Assembly: GCA_958450365.1 (NCBI GenBank)
Contig: CAUEEP010000733.1
Span: 1,384,001-1,448,000 of the forward strand
Length of the DNA stretch: 64,000 nt
From: Mesorhabditis belari
Lineage: Eukaryota > Nematoda > Chromadorea > Rhabditida > Rhabditidae
Direction of reading: 5' to 3'
In this document: positions 1 to 12,600 of the stretch, piece after piece
Layout: every line of letters starts with the position of its first letter
How positions within the stretch are numbered: the first letter of the stretch is position 1
Position numbers and translations under genes: made by a program
Notes under the pieces: generated by a model
Told to the model about the DNA's origin: nothing
Seen by the model: the letters and a program-made list of their open reading frames with translations, nothing else
Databases searched by the model: none

Positions 1-1082
1 CCCGTTGCCTTGAATTGTTCCAGAATATCTGGGCTCGGTTATTTGGTTTCTATTTTTGATATGATGATCAGGGATTTCTGGAATTGGATAGAAATGGATT
101 GAGGAAAAGAAATCCAAAGGGAAATGTGTAGAAAACAAGAACTTTGAATGTTAAGCTTTATTAATATTGAAGTTAAGCTTTCCGACTATCCAAAAGATCT
201 AGAAAGATCATTTTTAAAAATCCACAATCTATCATTGTTAGCTGTATATGCCAGACGTAAAATAGAATCAGAAAACCCTTTTTTTGTTCAGTTTTAATCC
301 TTTCCTGATTTAAGGCTTCACATTGATTTAAAAGTACGCAAAAAGGTTCAATTTTTGTCGATTTCAGTGAGATTTCGTGGGAATTATGCTAAAACCGGAA
401 AAAGACTAAACAAAGTTTAAGTTTATGAAATAAAAGGTTAGTCTTAAAATTCGGGATTACCCAAAATCCACAATAGATTTGAAAAACAAGGTAAAAACTG
501 TACACTAAAGTAATCGAAATTTACTGTAGTGAAGTTAAAAGCTTAAGTAATGAAATAATGCTGTTTTTTAAGACAATGAGATATGATTTTGCTAGTTATT
601 ACCTTTTTTTTCTGAGCTAAACTGGGCAGAGAGCACTTTCCCCACAATAATTGAATCATCCGCGGAAGTGAATGAGGTGATTTCATTTCACACACCTTTT
701 TCTCAACTCTTCGCCCGAAATAACCCCGAAAACTTTCGTCATTTTCATCAAAATTCTTATTCTTTTGTTCCAATTTGCCCCCAAATGTTTGCGCTTGTTT
801 GAAGCGTTAAACGAATCTCCTCAAATGACTCTTTTTCTTCTCCTTTTTCTTTTTCTTTTTCCTACCCACTCACTCCCACACATTCATCACATCATTCGGG
901 CTTTAAATCATGAAAATTTTAAAACTTGAACCTATACTTTGGCCCCTCATAAACGAAACCCATCTGGCAAACCGATGATTTCGTTTGATTGAGTTAATCC
1001 AATCCAAAGCTGCTTTATTTGCTAAATAACAACGGTGAAACTTGAACCAGCCAAACTAGCTTTAGACTCTCATAAACGCAAG

Positions 1083-1292
1083 TCAATTGGGAAGCCAATT
1101 GACAAATCAATTGACAAACCAATTGACAAACCAATTGGCAAACCAATTGACAAACCAATTGGCAAACCAATTGGCAAACCAATTGACAAGCCAATTGACA
1201 AACCAATTGGCAAACCAATTGGCAAACCAATTGACAAACCAATTGACAAACCAATGGGCAAACCAATTGGCAAACCAATTGACAAATCAATT
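1083..1292. repeat. 12-bp minisatellite, about 17 units
   Basis: The unit AAACCAATTGRC alternates between AAACCAATTGAC and AAACCAATTGGC. Each unit contains the palindrome CAATTG. Because 12 is a multiple of 3 and the unit lacks stop codons, frames on both strands stay open (repeated KPID/KPIG, NQLT/NQLA, CQLV, GLSI). These apparent ORFs are by-products of the repeat and not genes. Confidence 0.95.
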
Positions 1293-1940
1293 ATGCTCCA
1301 TTCAATCAATCCAATAGTCTAATAGATAAATAAATTCAATTTGCCTTATTCAGAATTTCTTTTTCTTTCAATTTATTCCCCCGATTCTTTCCTTAAAGTC
1401 TATTTCTTGAAGCCTGGTTGAACTTGAGCAAAAAGGAAAAGAGTCCAACAATTTAGACCTCCATTAGGGACTCACATATGGAAGGGAAAAAGAAAAGAAA
1501 AGAAGGGATCGATGTTTCGACTCAGACTCAATTTGGGAAAGAAGTTTATGTTAAGAAAAGAAAATGATTCTAGGAAAAGCGAGAGAAAGATCTATGAACC
1601 TGCAAATACAAATTGCTTTTTTCTGGGAAATGAGAGAAGATCCCGGGGAAAAGTTGTAGTTGAAAGATCGGGGATTTCGAGAAAATAGATTTTCTGAAAG
1701 AAATTTCAAAGTTGAATTCAATCTGATCGATCTTTGAGTGTATTAGAATATTTATTTCACAGTATTGTAAAGCTTTGATGCCAGAAATCATGAGTTTGCA
1801 AGCTTTGATTAAAAATTCGAATTTGACTTTCTATATAAATTTCTGCAAAATAAGGAAGAAAATTTCTTAAAGCTTGAGTTGAGAACAAAAATAAATGTCA
1901 TTAGTATCCAAATGGTTGGCCGTGTGTTATATATTACTTA

Positions 1941-2197
1941 CCGTAAATACTGTAATAGTACCCCACCCCCATAATGACGGTGCGGAGTGTTTCGTAGTCT
2001 AGCTTTGAACGAGTTTTTCTCGACACTGGTTTATGCTACAATGCGCGCTTAGGTATCAAAAAATAGCCCTGAATTTCAGCTATTTTTTGATACCAAAGAC
2101 GCATTTTTTGAAAGTACGGGCGATTTGAAAAAAAATGAAATACTAAAAAACTACACGACTGTACGAGGGTGGTGGGATACTATTACAGTATTTACGG
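1941..2197. mobile_element. MITE, copy 1 (CCGTAAATAC termini)
   Basis: Terminal inverted repeats of about 25-30 bp begin CCGTAAATACTGTAATAGTA and are flanked by TA on both sides (1939-1940, 2198-2199), as for Tc1/mariner-type targets. An internal palindrome around 2052-2092 (GGTATCAAAAAATAG arms) adds secondary structure. There is no coding capacity. A second full copy lies at 2337 and a terminal fragment at 55392. Confidence 0.88.
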
Positions 2198-2336
2198 TAA
2201 CTATTTTGGCGGCAAGATTGAACCCTTGACCTTCCGATTAGAACACAAGACTCCTAACCAGTCCTAACAAGAAACTTGTTTGAATGTTCTTCGTCAACCG
2301 TTCCATAACTCCTAATTCTTTTTCTATAAACTCTTA

Positions 2337-2601
2337 CCGTCAATACTGTAATAGTACCCCACCCCCATAATGACGGTGCGGAGTGTTTCGTAGTCTAGCT
2401 TTGAACGAGTTTTTCTCGACACTGGTTTATGCTACAATGCGCGCTTAGGTATCAAAAAATAGCCCTGAATCTCAGCTATTTTTTGATATCAAAGACGCAT
2501 TTTTTGAAATTACGGGTGCTTTGCAAAAAATGAAATACTAAAAAACTTTTGCGACTACCCGACTGTACGAGGGCGGTGGGGTACTATTACAGTATTTACG
2601 G
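2337..2601. mobile_element. MITE, copy 2 (same family and orientation as 1941)
   Basis: It has the same termini, the same internal palindrome and TA on both sides (2335-2336, 2602-2603). It differs from copy 1 by scattered substitutions and a small insertion near its right end, so the two insertions are closely related. Only about 140 bp separate the copies. Confidence 0.88.
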
Positions 2602-2814
2602 TATTTATAAACAAAGAAAATTCCTATTTGACTGTTCAACTGCAAAATCCAAATTTAGTTGAACACGAAACGTAAAGGAAATCAGAGTTACATAATCAGA
2701 GTTGAAAAAGTCGCATTAAACGGTTTTCCCTTGCCTAAGAGTCCTGGTTTTAAATTTTTAAACATTAATAGTTTGGAATCGTTGAAGCATTTCAAAATGA
2801 ATGAATCTTTTCAG

Positions 2815-3604
2815 AATCGCCGATCAAGAGCTGACCAACATCGATAAACAGATCAATGAGCGAAAGGAGAGCGCGAGGAAACTCGTCGGGACACAGGTGA
2901 CAAAAGATATTCAATTGATAACTTTAAAACTTTAAATTTCTTTGAAATCCAAACCTGTTACTTGTTTTTTTTTTCTTAAAAACGCACCTCACGAGCAGTT
3001 AGTGTCGGAATTGATTGAAAGACTCGTTCGTTTGGTTGCAGCTTTGACTTTGCATCGAATTGAGTTCACTATTTTGCTTCACAAAGATTTTGTCCGATAA
3101 GATTTTAGGATTTTAAATGATTTCGATTTTCAGGACGATGCTATATGTCAAATTTGCCAGAAGACGAAATTCGCTGATGGAATTGGGCACAAATGTTTCT
3201 ATTGTCAGTTGAGGAGTTGCGCGAGGTGTGGAGGGAGATCGCAAGCGAAAAATAAAGTAAGACTTTCAAAATAGAGTCTTTCAAAATAGTTCAAAAAGTC
3301 TTTCAAGGGTAGTTTGTGCTCAAAATCGGGAAACACAGCCTTTCTGGTGTAGTGAAATCCTTTGTTTTTGGGGAAATTTGAAGATTTGGAGTCAAAGTAG
3401 AGATTTGGAGCCAGAGTAAAGATTTGGAGCCAAATCTACCTCTAAATATTGCTGAATTTGTAGATTTTTCAACGAGTTAATTGTTTTTTCGACTTTATTT
3501 TTCAATTTCCAGCCAATCTGGGCTTGCTCGTTGTGCAAGAAACGACAAGAGATTCTGATGAAAACGGGTAAATGGTTCCAGCCGGATGATCCCAAAGGAA
3601 TGAG
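2815..3604 (+). other. unc-10: RIM N-terminal Rab-binding helix and zinc finger
   Basis: Three exons encode a charged helix (..LTNIDKQINERKESARKLVGTQ) followed by four CxxC pairs (CQIC, CFYC, CARC, CSLC) and the tail KTGKWFQP. This is the FYVE-like finger of RIM/rabphilin that binds Rab3 and UNC-13 (family knowledge). All eight cysteines are present. Confidence 0.93.
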
Positions 3605-6600
3605 GTAAATAGCTTGATCTCTAATATTATCTAACGATGGTAAAACATTTTGCCCTCTTTGCCATTGGCAATCAAACTTTAAGCCCAAATTTCTTGGTGT
3701 TCTGCTGTCGAATTTCAATAGTTTTTGTGCCAATCGACAGAGAAAGACTTGCCGCATCCAATGAGACCAAGAAGATGCGAATTCAACAACCCAACACCAA
3801 GATATTTGAGCTCAAAGTTAGATTGCTGATAAGAAAAGTCCGATAACCTTAACACCTATCACTTTCAGTCCAAGCCCCTCGATGACCGGCTACTCTGACA
3901 TAATGTCGATGTCGCAAAGTCAGAACCAATTCCCGCAACAACCACCCCAACAACAGCAAACAATCCAGCCACAACCACAGCCACAACCCATTCAACAACA
4001 ACAACCACTTCAACAGGAAAGGCAGCCACAAGTTCAACCTCAACCCCAGCAAATGGCATCACAACAAATGCCACAAACCTCATCGCAAGGATATCCACCA
4101 CAACAAGGATATCCGCCACAGCAACAACAGGTTACTTTATAAGAGATCAGTCTAAATGCGGGTTTTTCTCGCTCCTGGTCTTAAGCCATACAGCGCAATC
4201 AGGAGCGCGATCGTCTACGACCCACACGCTCTGGGTTCGACTCCCGTGTGTTTCAGTCAACCTTGATTTTTTCAAATTTTTTGTTAATTGGCACAACAGG
4301 GCAAATCAAACGCAGCCCAAAATAGCGGATTTGCATTTGACCACCGCACAACTATTAATCTTCTATTAGAAAGAGCAGTCTAAAACCTAAATAACACGAA
4401 AAATAGGCATACTGAAAAAGAAAAATTCAAAATAGAAACTTTTGCAAATCAACCATTCAAATTCTTAAACGCACTATGAAAATATTGTTATTTATCGACA
4501 CAAATAAAAATCAAAGGACAAATCAAAACAATAATCTGAACGACCAGAACGATTAATTACTGAAAATGCGGTCTGGCATTGAATTGATGAGGTTTTGAAG
4601 AGCAGAGACGTCGAGACGCTCCAGGCCGAAAAATTGCTGCTTTAAGTGCAGAAACGTCTTGAAACTGACGATGACGTAGACAGCTCGGACAAGTATTCCC
4701 ATAAATTTTCATCGGATTGAGGTCAAGAGACGAGCGGGCAGCCAAAGTGCAAGTGTTGCTGTCAGCCAGTTCAGGGGTCTCCGGCCGAGAATTGACGCGT
4801 TGTCGTGTTGAAACAAATCGGGAACGGTTGATTAGGAGCCAAAATGGCAACAAGCAATTGTCAAGAACATCTAGTCACCGATCGAAACCATCTTCAGAGC
4901 GACCGTCCACAGCACAAAAGGCGGCCCAAACCAAAGAACACCGTCAAAGTTTCGAGCAAACACCATCGGACCGTCGAAGACCCTCCAATAGAGCCAACGC
5001 CATCGGGGCCATCCAAATTCCACCCACGGAAAAGATCACCAAACGCAAAAAAATAAAACAAGCGGATCCAACCATAGACCAATTTTGATTCATATGAGCT
5101 GGCGAAGGCCAATCGGGCCTCGTGCAAAGCCACGGTGGTGGAGTTCAATAATTGTTGATCGATATGTGCGTTCCGATGGCTCGCCATTTTCGACTCGAAG
5201 AGTCGATTTCCGTTCCGTTTTCACTTCATTGACGTTTTCCTGGAGTTGTTCATAATAGGCGCAGCCGCGGTGTAAGCTTTGGTTTTGGTCCTGGCTCTCT
5301 TTGGGAGAAACGAACTCGACTTATATAATGTCGCATGGAAGCGGATCGGCCCAAATTTTTGCGATTTTCCTTATTGGTCGCCAATGCTCAAACGGGACAA
5401 CTGGCCTCTCATAACCGGAGCAGCTCCGGGCCATTTACCTGAAAATTAACAAAATTATAAATTTAATAAAATACGCACAACAAACGAAAAATTTCAAATA
5501 CAACAGCAAAGGCGGGTGCGTTTAAGAATTTGAACGGTTGATTTAGCAAAGTTTCTATTTGAAAATTTTTTTTACAGTATGCTCTTTTCGTGTTATTTAG
5601 GTTTTAAGACATGCTCTTTCTAATAGAAAAAGATTAATAGTTGTAGCGGTGGTCAAAATGCAAAATCTGCTATTTTAGAGGCTGCGTTTAAGAATTTGAA
5701 ACGGACTGTATAATATATTCTAAGGTTTTCTAAAGAAATTTTAGCTTTATTGGTCAAAACCTGGCCAAGAAAATGTTTGTATAGATAGGCAGACATTGTT
5801 CTTTCAGATATAGTAGATGTAGTGAAAAAGTATTGCAATTTGCAAACGTGTAAACGATTTTGATCAATGCGATTGAATATCTCATTTTCAGATACCCTCA
5901 TCGAGTGTTCAAGGTTTCCCCCAATCAAATCCACCACTCCAATCACAACCATCCCAACAAATGGCTCAACAAGCCCCACCACCACAACAAAAACAACAAC
6001 AACCACAACCACAACAACAACAACCCGTTCAACCAAAACCAGGTATCATCAAATTTATATTCAACTTCTGTCTCTCAATATCTAATCTCTCTATTTTGTG
6101 CAGAAGAAACGAGCCTCACGGCTCAGGCTTCCCGGCTGGCGAGCGGATTGACCGGTGGATTGACCGGATTGTGTAAGCTTGAAGAGAAAATAGAGTTATT
6201 TGAGTATTTTTGAGAATTTGAGACAAAAGAGCACTTGATTTTGCAAAGGATTACCAATTTTATAAAAAACAAAAGACTGACGAGAGTGGGATTCGAACCC
6301 ACGCCTCCGAAGAGACCAGTGCCTTAAACTGGCGCCTTAGACCGCTCGGCCATCTCGCCACGTTTCGGGTGGAGAATTATTGTTACCAAAATCAAGTGCT
6401 CTCCTTTGTCTCTCATTGAGTAGTTCGTGAAATCCCAATGCATTTGTGCAGTCAAATTTTTGCAAATTCGAACTTTTTTTTGGTTCAAAAAGCTAACACA
6501 ACAATTTTGACACACCAAAAACCTCTCACATTTTGCTGATCTCATTTTTTTTGGCTTTTCTTTTGACGAAATGGTTTCTTTATTTGTCTCTCACTGCGAG

Positions 6601-9600
6601 TGCCCAATTTGCACATTTAGTGAACATTTTGTGTTGAAATGACTTGATATGATCATGTTAGTTGAATTTTTTGATGTGTTGATGATAAAGCTTCTCAAAA
6701 ACTTTAGAATTTCCATAGATTAGAAGTTGACAGTCTCAAAATTCATTAGGCAAGTACATTTTCTGAAAACCTTTATCATCAATACATCAAGCAAGTCTAG
6801 TTGAGTAGCTATGATTGTTGAAATGAAGTGAATGATGAAATTTCAGTCAAATCGAGCACAAGCACCGCACCGCCACCGACAACGAATGGAGCCACACAAC
6901 AACAGAAACAGCAACAACAAGGGCAACAAGGGCAACAACAACCGATGAGAAATGGTTAGCATTTTATGTTTCTATCTTTCGGACTAGTTTTTAAGACTTA
7001 TATTCTCAGAAGCTGGTTGATTTCCCTCTAAAAACTAGGCTTGGGCAATCGGGTCGTTTCTGGTCGACCTGACCCGACCCGAAACCTATGTCTATTAAAA
7101 GCCTGCTTTCAGGACCCCAACAAGGCCCGCAAGCTCAACAACGAGGTCAAGGTCAAGGTCAAGGTCGTCAACAATACCCACAACAAGGAGGACCACAAAA
7201 CCCGCTTCAACGGCAAACGAGTCTAGGACAAAGGGTAAGTGAATGTGAGGACAAGGTATAATATTGGGTGAATGCAGATGAAATTACTAATCAATGTAAA
7301 TTTCTCCACCAGAGTAGCTATCTATTTCTGTTTGGTTAGAATGAAAAGCTAGAATCTTAAGCTAATAACAGAGCAACTTTTTATTTGTCCCGAAAAGATG
7401 GAGAAACTTTTCGATCATTAGAGTCAACTCAACTTTGATGTTCTTTTGAGCCAAACTTCTATTAGCTCGATATTTTTTTAATCAACATGGTTTTATTCAA
7501 AAGATTTGAGTGAATTTTTATCACGATGTTTTCTTGAGTTTTATGAATCATTTGAAGCGATAAAGCCTGAAATTTCTTAATAAATTCACTTTTTATTGAA
7601 AACGCTAATAAAAATCATGATTGTTTGAAATAGTTTGTTCGACAGATAGAATCTTTGGTCAAAAAGTCTATTGCATAACTTCCTAGCAACAAATTATAAA
7701 AGAATCTTTTGGAAACTAGTGATTGGTTGAGGGAATCTGGAAAAATATAGCCATTTCATACCCAATAACTTGATTACAGGAAAGAATGCAACGTCAATCA
7801 TCGGCTTCTGGTTACGGACCTCAATCATCTCGTCCAGTAAATGGAACAAGACCAGAAGATCAACGATTGAGAAGTCAGGCATCGATCGATCGAGAAAATG
7901 AACGATATCGTGATGAGGATCGAAGAAGAGATGATGAAAGGAGGAGAAGGTGGGGTTGAGTATGAGATAATTGAAAGTACTTTTTGAAAGAACATAGTGA
8001 AATCAAGAACTATGAAAGAATTTACTTTCAGAAACGAAGAGCGACCGATGTTCTACACGGAGAATGAGGATCGGCCCCTCGATGATAGAGATCGGTGAGT
8101 CTTGGACCTCTTGATCTTTTTGCTTTCAAAACTTCTATAAGATTTTTGTTTTGTCCCGTAACTTTTCCCGAAGCTTATGTTCTTTAAAAGCACGAGTGCC
8201 GTCATTTTTGATTTCCCCATTTCAGATTGCATGCAAGAGATGGACGAGGAAGTCAACAAAGGAGAACACCATCGCCGACGAATAGAGATCGGTGAGTGAA
8301 GGAGATGAGAGAGATTTGGCGAGACTTTGAACAGCCAAACAAATAATATTGATGATTTAATGTAAAGCTGGTGAATGTCGGAAAGTCTAAGAATTCACAA
8401 AGAATTGGCTCTTCCAGCCTTGCAAAAAAGAATTAGCCAATGGATCAAATATCCAAAATTCTCTAATTTTCTCTAATTCTCTAATTTTGCCTCAATTTTT
8501 TGTTAAAAATACCTGAATGCACTTTTTTATTGTACCCAAAAACATCGATTCCCAAAAATCACCAAAATCTAACCTCAGCTAAATCTTTAACTTCTCGATA
8601 TTATCTTATTCCCTTTCCATTTTCCCGACGAGTGTTCTGTGTTTTTTTTTCAGAAAAATCAGTTACGGTTTCCCCGATTTGTCAACTTTCTTTGAGAATC
8701 TCGACGAGGCGGATAGGTGATTTGTGAAAGAAAACAAAAAAACGAGTGCTTTTCAAACTATCTTTTTTCTTTTTCGGATTCCTTTTTATCAAATCTACAA
8801 GCTTATTGAATCTATTGCAGTTTACTTTCAGAAATCAACTAGAAATGAATCTGATTTAAATTTTTAGAGAGTACGACAATCGACGGAAAGTCTCGCAACG
8901 AGGTCGATCACCAAATGGGCCAGTCAACGATTTGGCAATGGATCAACAATATGGGTGAGTTTGGAAATATTGAAATCTTTTGACCAAAGTTTATAACAAA
9001 AGATCGAACTTTTTTTGTTTAGTAGAACTTTCTAAACAATTCTAGTGTTACTCTGACTACTTGATCCCAAAAAGACACTCTATTATTCTTAAAAATTGCT
9101 AGTTAAGATGGTTTGCTAAATCATAGGTAAATAAACAATGTGAGAAATGAATTTGAGACAAAAGAGCACTTGATTTTGCAAAGAATTAGCAATTTTACAA
9201 AAAACAAAAGATTGCTGACGAGGGGTGACCCCCTCGGTTTGCGCTCGCCAATTATTTTACCAAAATCGCCCTTTTCCCTGGTAGTTCGTGAAATCCCATG
9301 CATTTGTGCAGTCAAATTTTTGCAATCCGAACTTTTTTGTTCAAAAAAAAATTGGCCACCAAAACCTCTTTTTTGGCTTTTTTGACGAAATGGTTTCTTT
9401 ATTTGTCTCTCACTGCGAGTGCCCAATTTGCACATTTAGTGAACATTTTGTGTTGAAATGACTTGATATGATCAACTTTGATATGTTAGTTGAATATTTT
9501 GATGTGTTGATGATAAAACTTCTCAAAAACTTTAGAATTTCCATAGATTAGAAGTTGACAGTCTCAAAATTCATTAGGTAAGTACATTTTCTGAAAACCT

Positions 9601-12600
9601 TTATCATCAATACATCAAGCAAGTCTAGTTGAGTAGCTATGATTGTTGAAATGAAGTGAATGATGAAAAAAACTTTCAACTTTCAGCTCCACGAATGCCA
9701 CCGGAACGACAACAACTGGACGACCAGAATTCCGAAGAAATCGAACAGTGGCGAGAACGGAAGATGACATGAGAAAACCGTCAACGAGCAATCGACCAAT
9801 GGAGGTTGAAGCTGTGCCGAGAGAAGGATCAATTCATCGACATAAGAAGACACGATTGCATAGGTAAAGATAACTTTGAATCGATATTGCATAGTCATTT
9901 TGAGTCATTTTCCTATTTTCCTATAGTCATTTTGAGTAAAACTGCGTTTTTAAGAATTTCGAGCAGCTTTCCAGCTCTCAATTAAGCACTAATTCCCTAA
10001 TTCACCTCAATTTGCGCTAAATAGGGTAAAGACGTAAAGAGTTGAGTCCAAAAAAAGTCTTCCAGTAAAAGTCAGCACTGATTTTTAATCTTTTGATAAA
10101 CTATTGCTATTCTTGTGCTGATGATATAATCGATTTTAGACAATTGAGATCAATGTCATCATCGGAGGATGATCAACGCCCATCCACTTCAGACGGGCAT
10201 CCAATGGGGACAGGCGGGCAACTTGGTGTCAGTGTTGGCGGTAGGTTAAAGCTTACCAGTTGCACTTCTTATTTGACTAAGCTTTAGCTAATAATCCCAA
10301 AAAATAAATGTAATTCTAGAGTCTAAAGCTAAAATAGATGTTAGAGTGTAAGTTGTGGCATTGCAGGTCCAATCACAGCCACCCAAGCCGGCTTTGGAGA
10401 GGATTCCGTCCAAAGAGTGCCTGATGAATGCACAAGCGAGAAGGGTTTGTGTCAGTTTTCGTCTTACCCTTAGAAAATTTCTTTTCTATTTTTTGTTTCA
10501 AATCAAACATGTATCACATTGGTGTCATTTGAGTCATTTTCCCAATGTAAATTCTAAAGAAAACACTTTGTTTTATCATTTCCTTTTCGAATTTTACCCT
10601 AAAAAGTAATTCATCCGCATTTTTAGATCTCTTACGTTATATCTACGGACCCGAGAAGCTGAATGGAAGAAAAAGTGGGTAGAGTTATGCAAAATTTACA
10701 GAATTTGAGGAGTTTTGCTCTTTCTAAAGTTCAATGAGCGATTTTCGGGACACATAATACCCCATCTCTTTGGGAAAAGAGGAAGTAAAAGAGAGTAGGA
10801 GATCAAAATTCAGAAAATCTCGAATCTGCTCCACTTCCAAACATGATGAATAACTTAAGAATTTCGGATTTGAGAATTTTGATGAGATGAATGCAAAAGC
10901 TCAGCATACATAGTTAGTGCATTCCTTGAAAGTTCTAAATTTAGCTTAACTTTGACTAGGACTATTGCTAGACTTAAAATTGGAGGCTAAGCAAGCTAAA
11001 GGTCTTAGTTTCTTGGTTGTTCAACTTTGGCCTGATTTGTCATGGTTTTTCAAAGAAATCCTGCTTTTACCGTAAGCGTTCAGGCAGTTCAACGAATCGT
11101 CTCCGAGCCGCTGACGAACATGCAGAAATCATGCCAAAGAAGGTGACACCAAGTGTCATTCCGGGAGATATGCTAGCGGCAAAGATTCGAACTTATCTAT
11201 CAGTGAGTTTAAAAAGATTAGAAATTTATGCTGCAGTCGTTAAACCGAACCGAACTCTTGCCATTCTAGCATCCAGTCACGTGGCAACCTTCAGCCGATC
11301 AACGGAGATTGATAGGACATATGATATTACATCGAACAGACAGCGTATCAAATGGAGATCTTGGGTTGAAAGTGAGCTTTACTGTTTATTGCTCTTTATA
11401 CTATCTTGTTTTAGGTAATCGGTGGTAGACGAACGGATACAGGTCGTTTGGGAGCTTTCATCACTCAAGTGAGAACTGGATCGGTGGCGGATACGGTTGG
11501 AAGACTGAGAAGAGGTCAGTTATTTGCATATATTTGAAAAATACTCAAATTTTATTGTTGTATAAAGAAATGGGATCATTATCTAGGTGATGAAGTCCTT
11601 GAATGGAATGGGGAGAGCCTTCAAAATCTGACATTTGATCAAGTGTATGATGTGATCGCGAGAAGCAAGAATGAGACCCAAGTTGAGCTGATTGTCAGCA
11701 GATCGGCGAGGTTTTGAGTGAAAAAGAAACAGATATGATATTAATTTAGTATGCCGGGTGGTGACGACTTCTTGAACGTGCATCAGCAGAGTTATGTGCC
11801 TCATGCAAGTGCCGCCATTTCCGGTCCTCTTATCATGCCTCATCCACAAAGACATCTACCTGATCCACATTATGTGGCGGCACAAGGTAACAAAAAAAAA
11901 TGTCACGATGCTAATAGAGTTTACAAGATGGTAATTTGGAATCTGAAGGAAAGGTTAATGTATTAGGTTGGTGAATTGAAAACTGCCGGACTTTGAACTA
12001 AAATTTATTGAACATAAAACCATGAATTCATTCCAAATAATTTCCATTATTATTGACGACTTCTGCCCATTTTACAGGCAATTTGCGGATTCCTCTTTCG
12101 TAGTAGGATTTTGGTTTGTGTGTGAGACAAGTGTGAGACTCAAAAATGGAGGACTGGAGATGTCCCAGTTTGAGCACTTTCTTCAAAAGAAACCCATTTT
12201 GGTGTCAATAGAAAAAAAAGACTGAAAAAATAAAACACGACGAAAGACTGAAAAATTCTTTGTGGCGGGGTCCTTTTATTGCGTCGGATTACGGTAGTTT
12301 CCGACGTTTGGCGCGGAAACGTCTGAAAGGCAAAGGCATTCGAAATTGAAAACTGCGGGCTATGGTCATATGTGACAGTTTGAGCACTTTCTTCAAAAGA
12401 AACTCATTTTGGTGTCAATAGAAAAGTTGTAGAGAATCAAAAATTAGGCTTATAGCCAAATTTCCAAAAAGATACACTTAGTACTTTCGCTTAAAATGCA
12501 AGTTTTGTAAAAATTCGTAAATTTCGCATTTCTTGAAAACCAGTTTTTGAATCGTTCTGAAAATTTGGATAAGCTTCATCTTTGATTGTCTACAACTTTT

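Larger units (their letters stand above)
1..2814. other. 5' flank / probable upstream intron of the RIM gene
   Basis: I find no convincing exon here. The first recognisable RIM exon (2815) opens in a phase that needs two bases from an upstream exon, so the N-terminal exon(s) probably lie before the window and most of this stretch is probably intron. It holds a 12-bp minisatellite (1083-1292) and two copies of one MITE (1941-2197, 2337-2601). The rest is AT-rich unique sequence without clear signal. Confidence 0.6.

Noticed and set aside
1015..1322. Overlapping long open frames on both strands (CQLV, KPIG, GLSI repeats)
   Set aside because: They are generated by the 12-bp minisatellite and have no splice context or conserved domain.
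3849..4142. Minus-strand open frames rich in Leu/Val/Trp
   Set aside because: Antisense shadows of the Gln/Pro-rich RIM exon 3869-4130.
4190..4253. tRNA-like B box (GGGTTCGACTCCC) just upstream of the Tc3-like element
   Set aside because: No matching acceptor or anticodon stems; possibly an old tRNA relic, but too weak to annotate.
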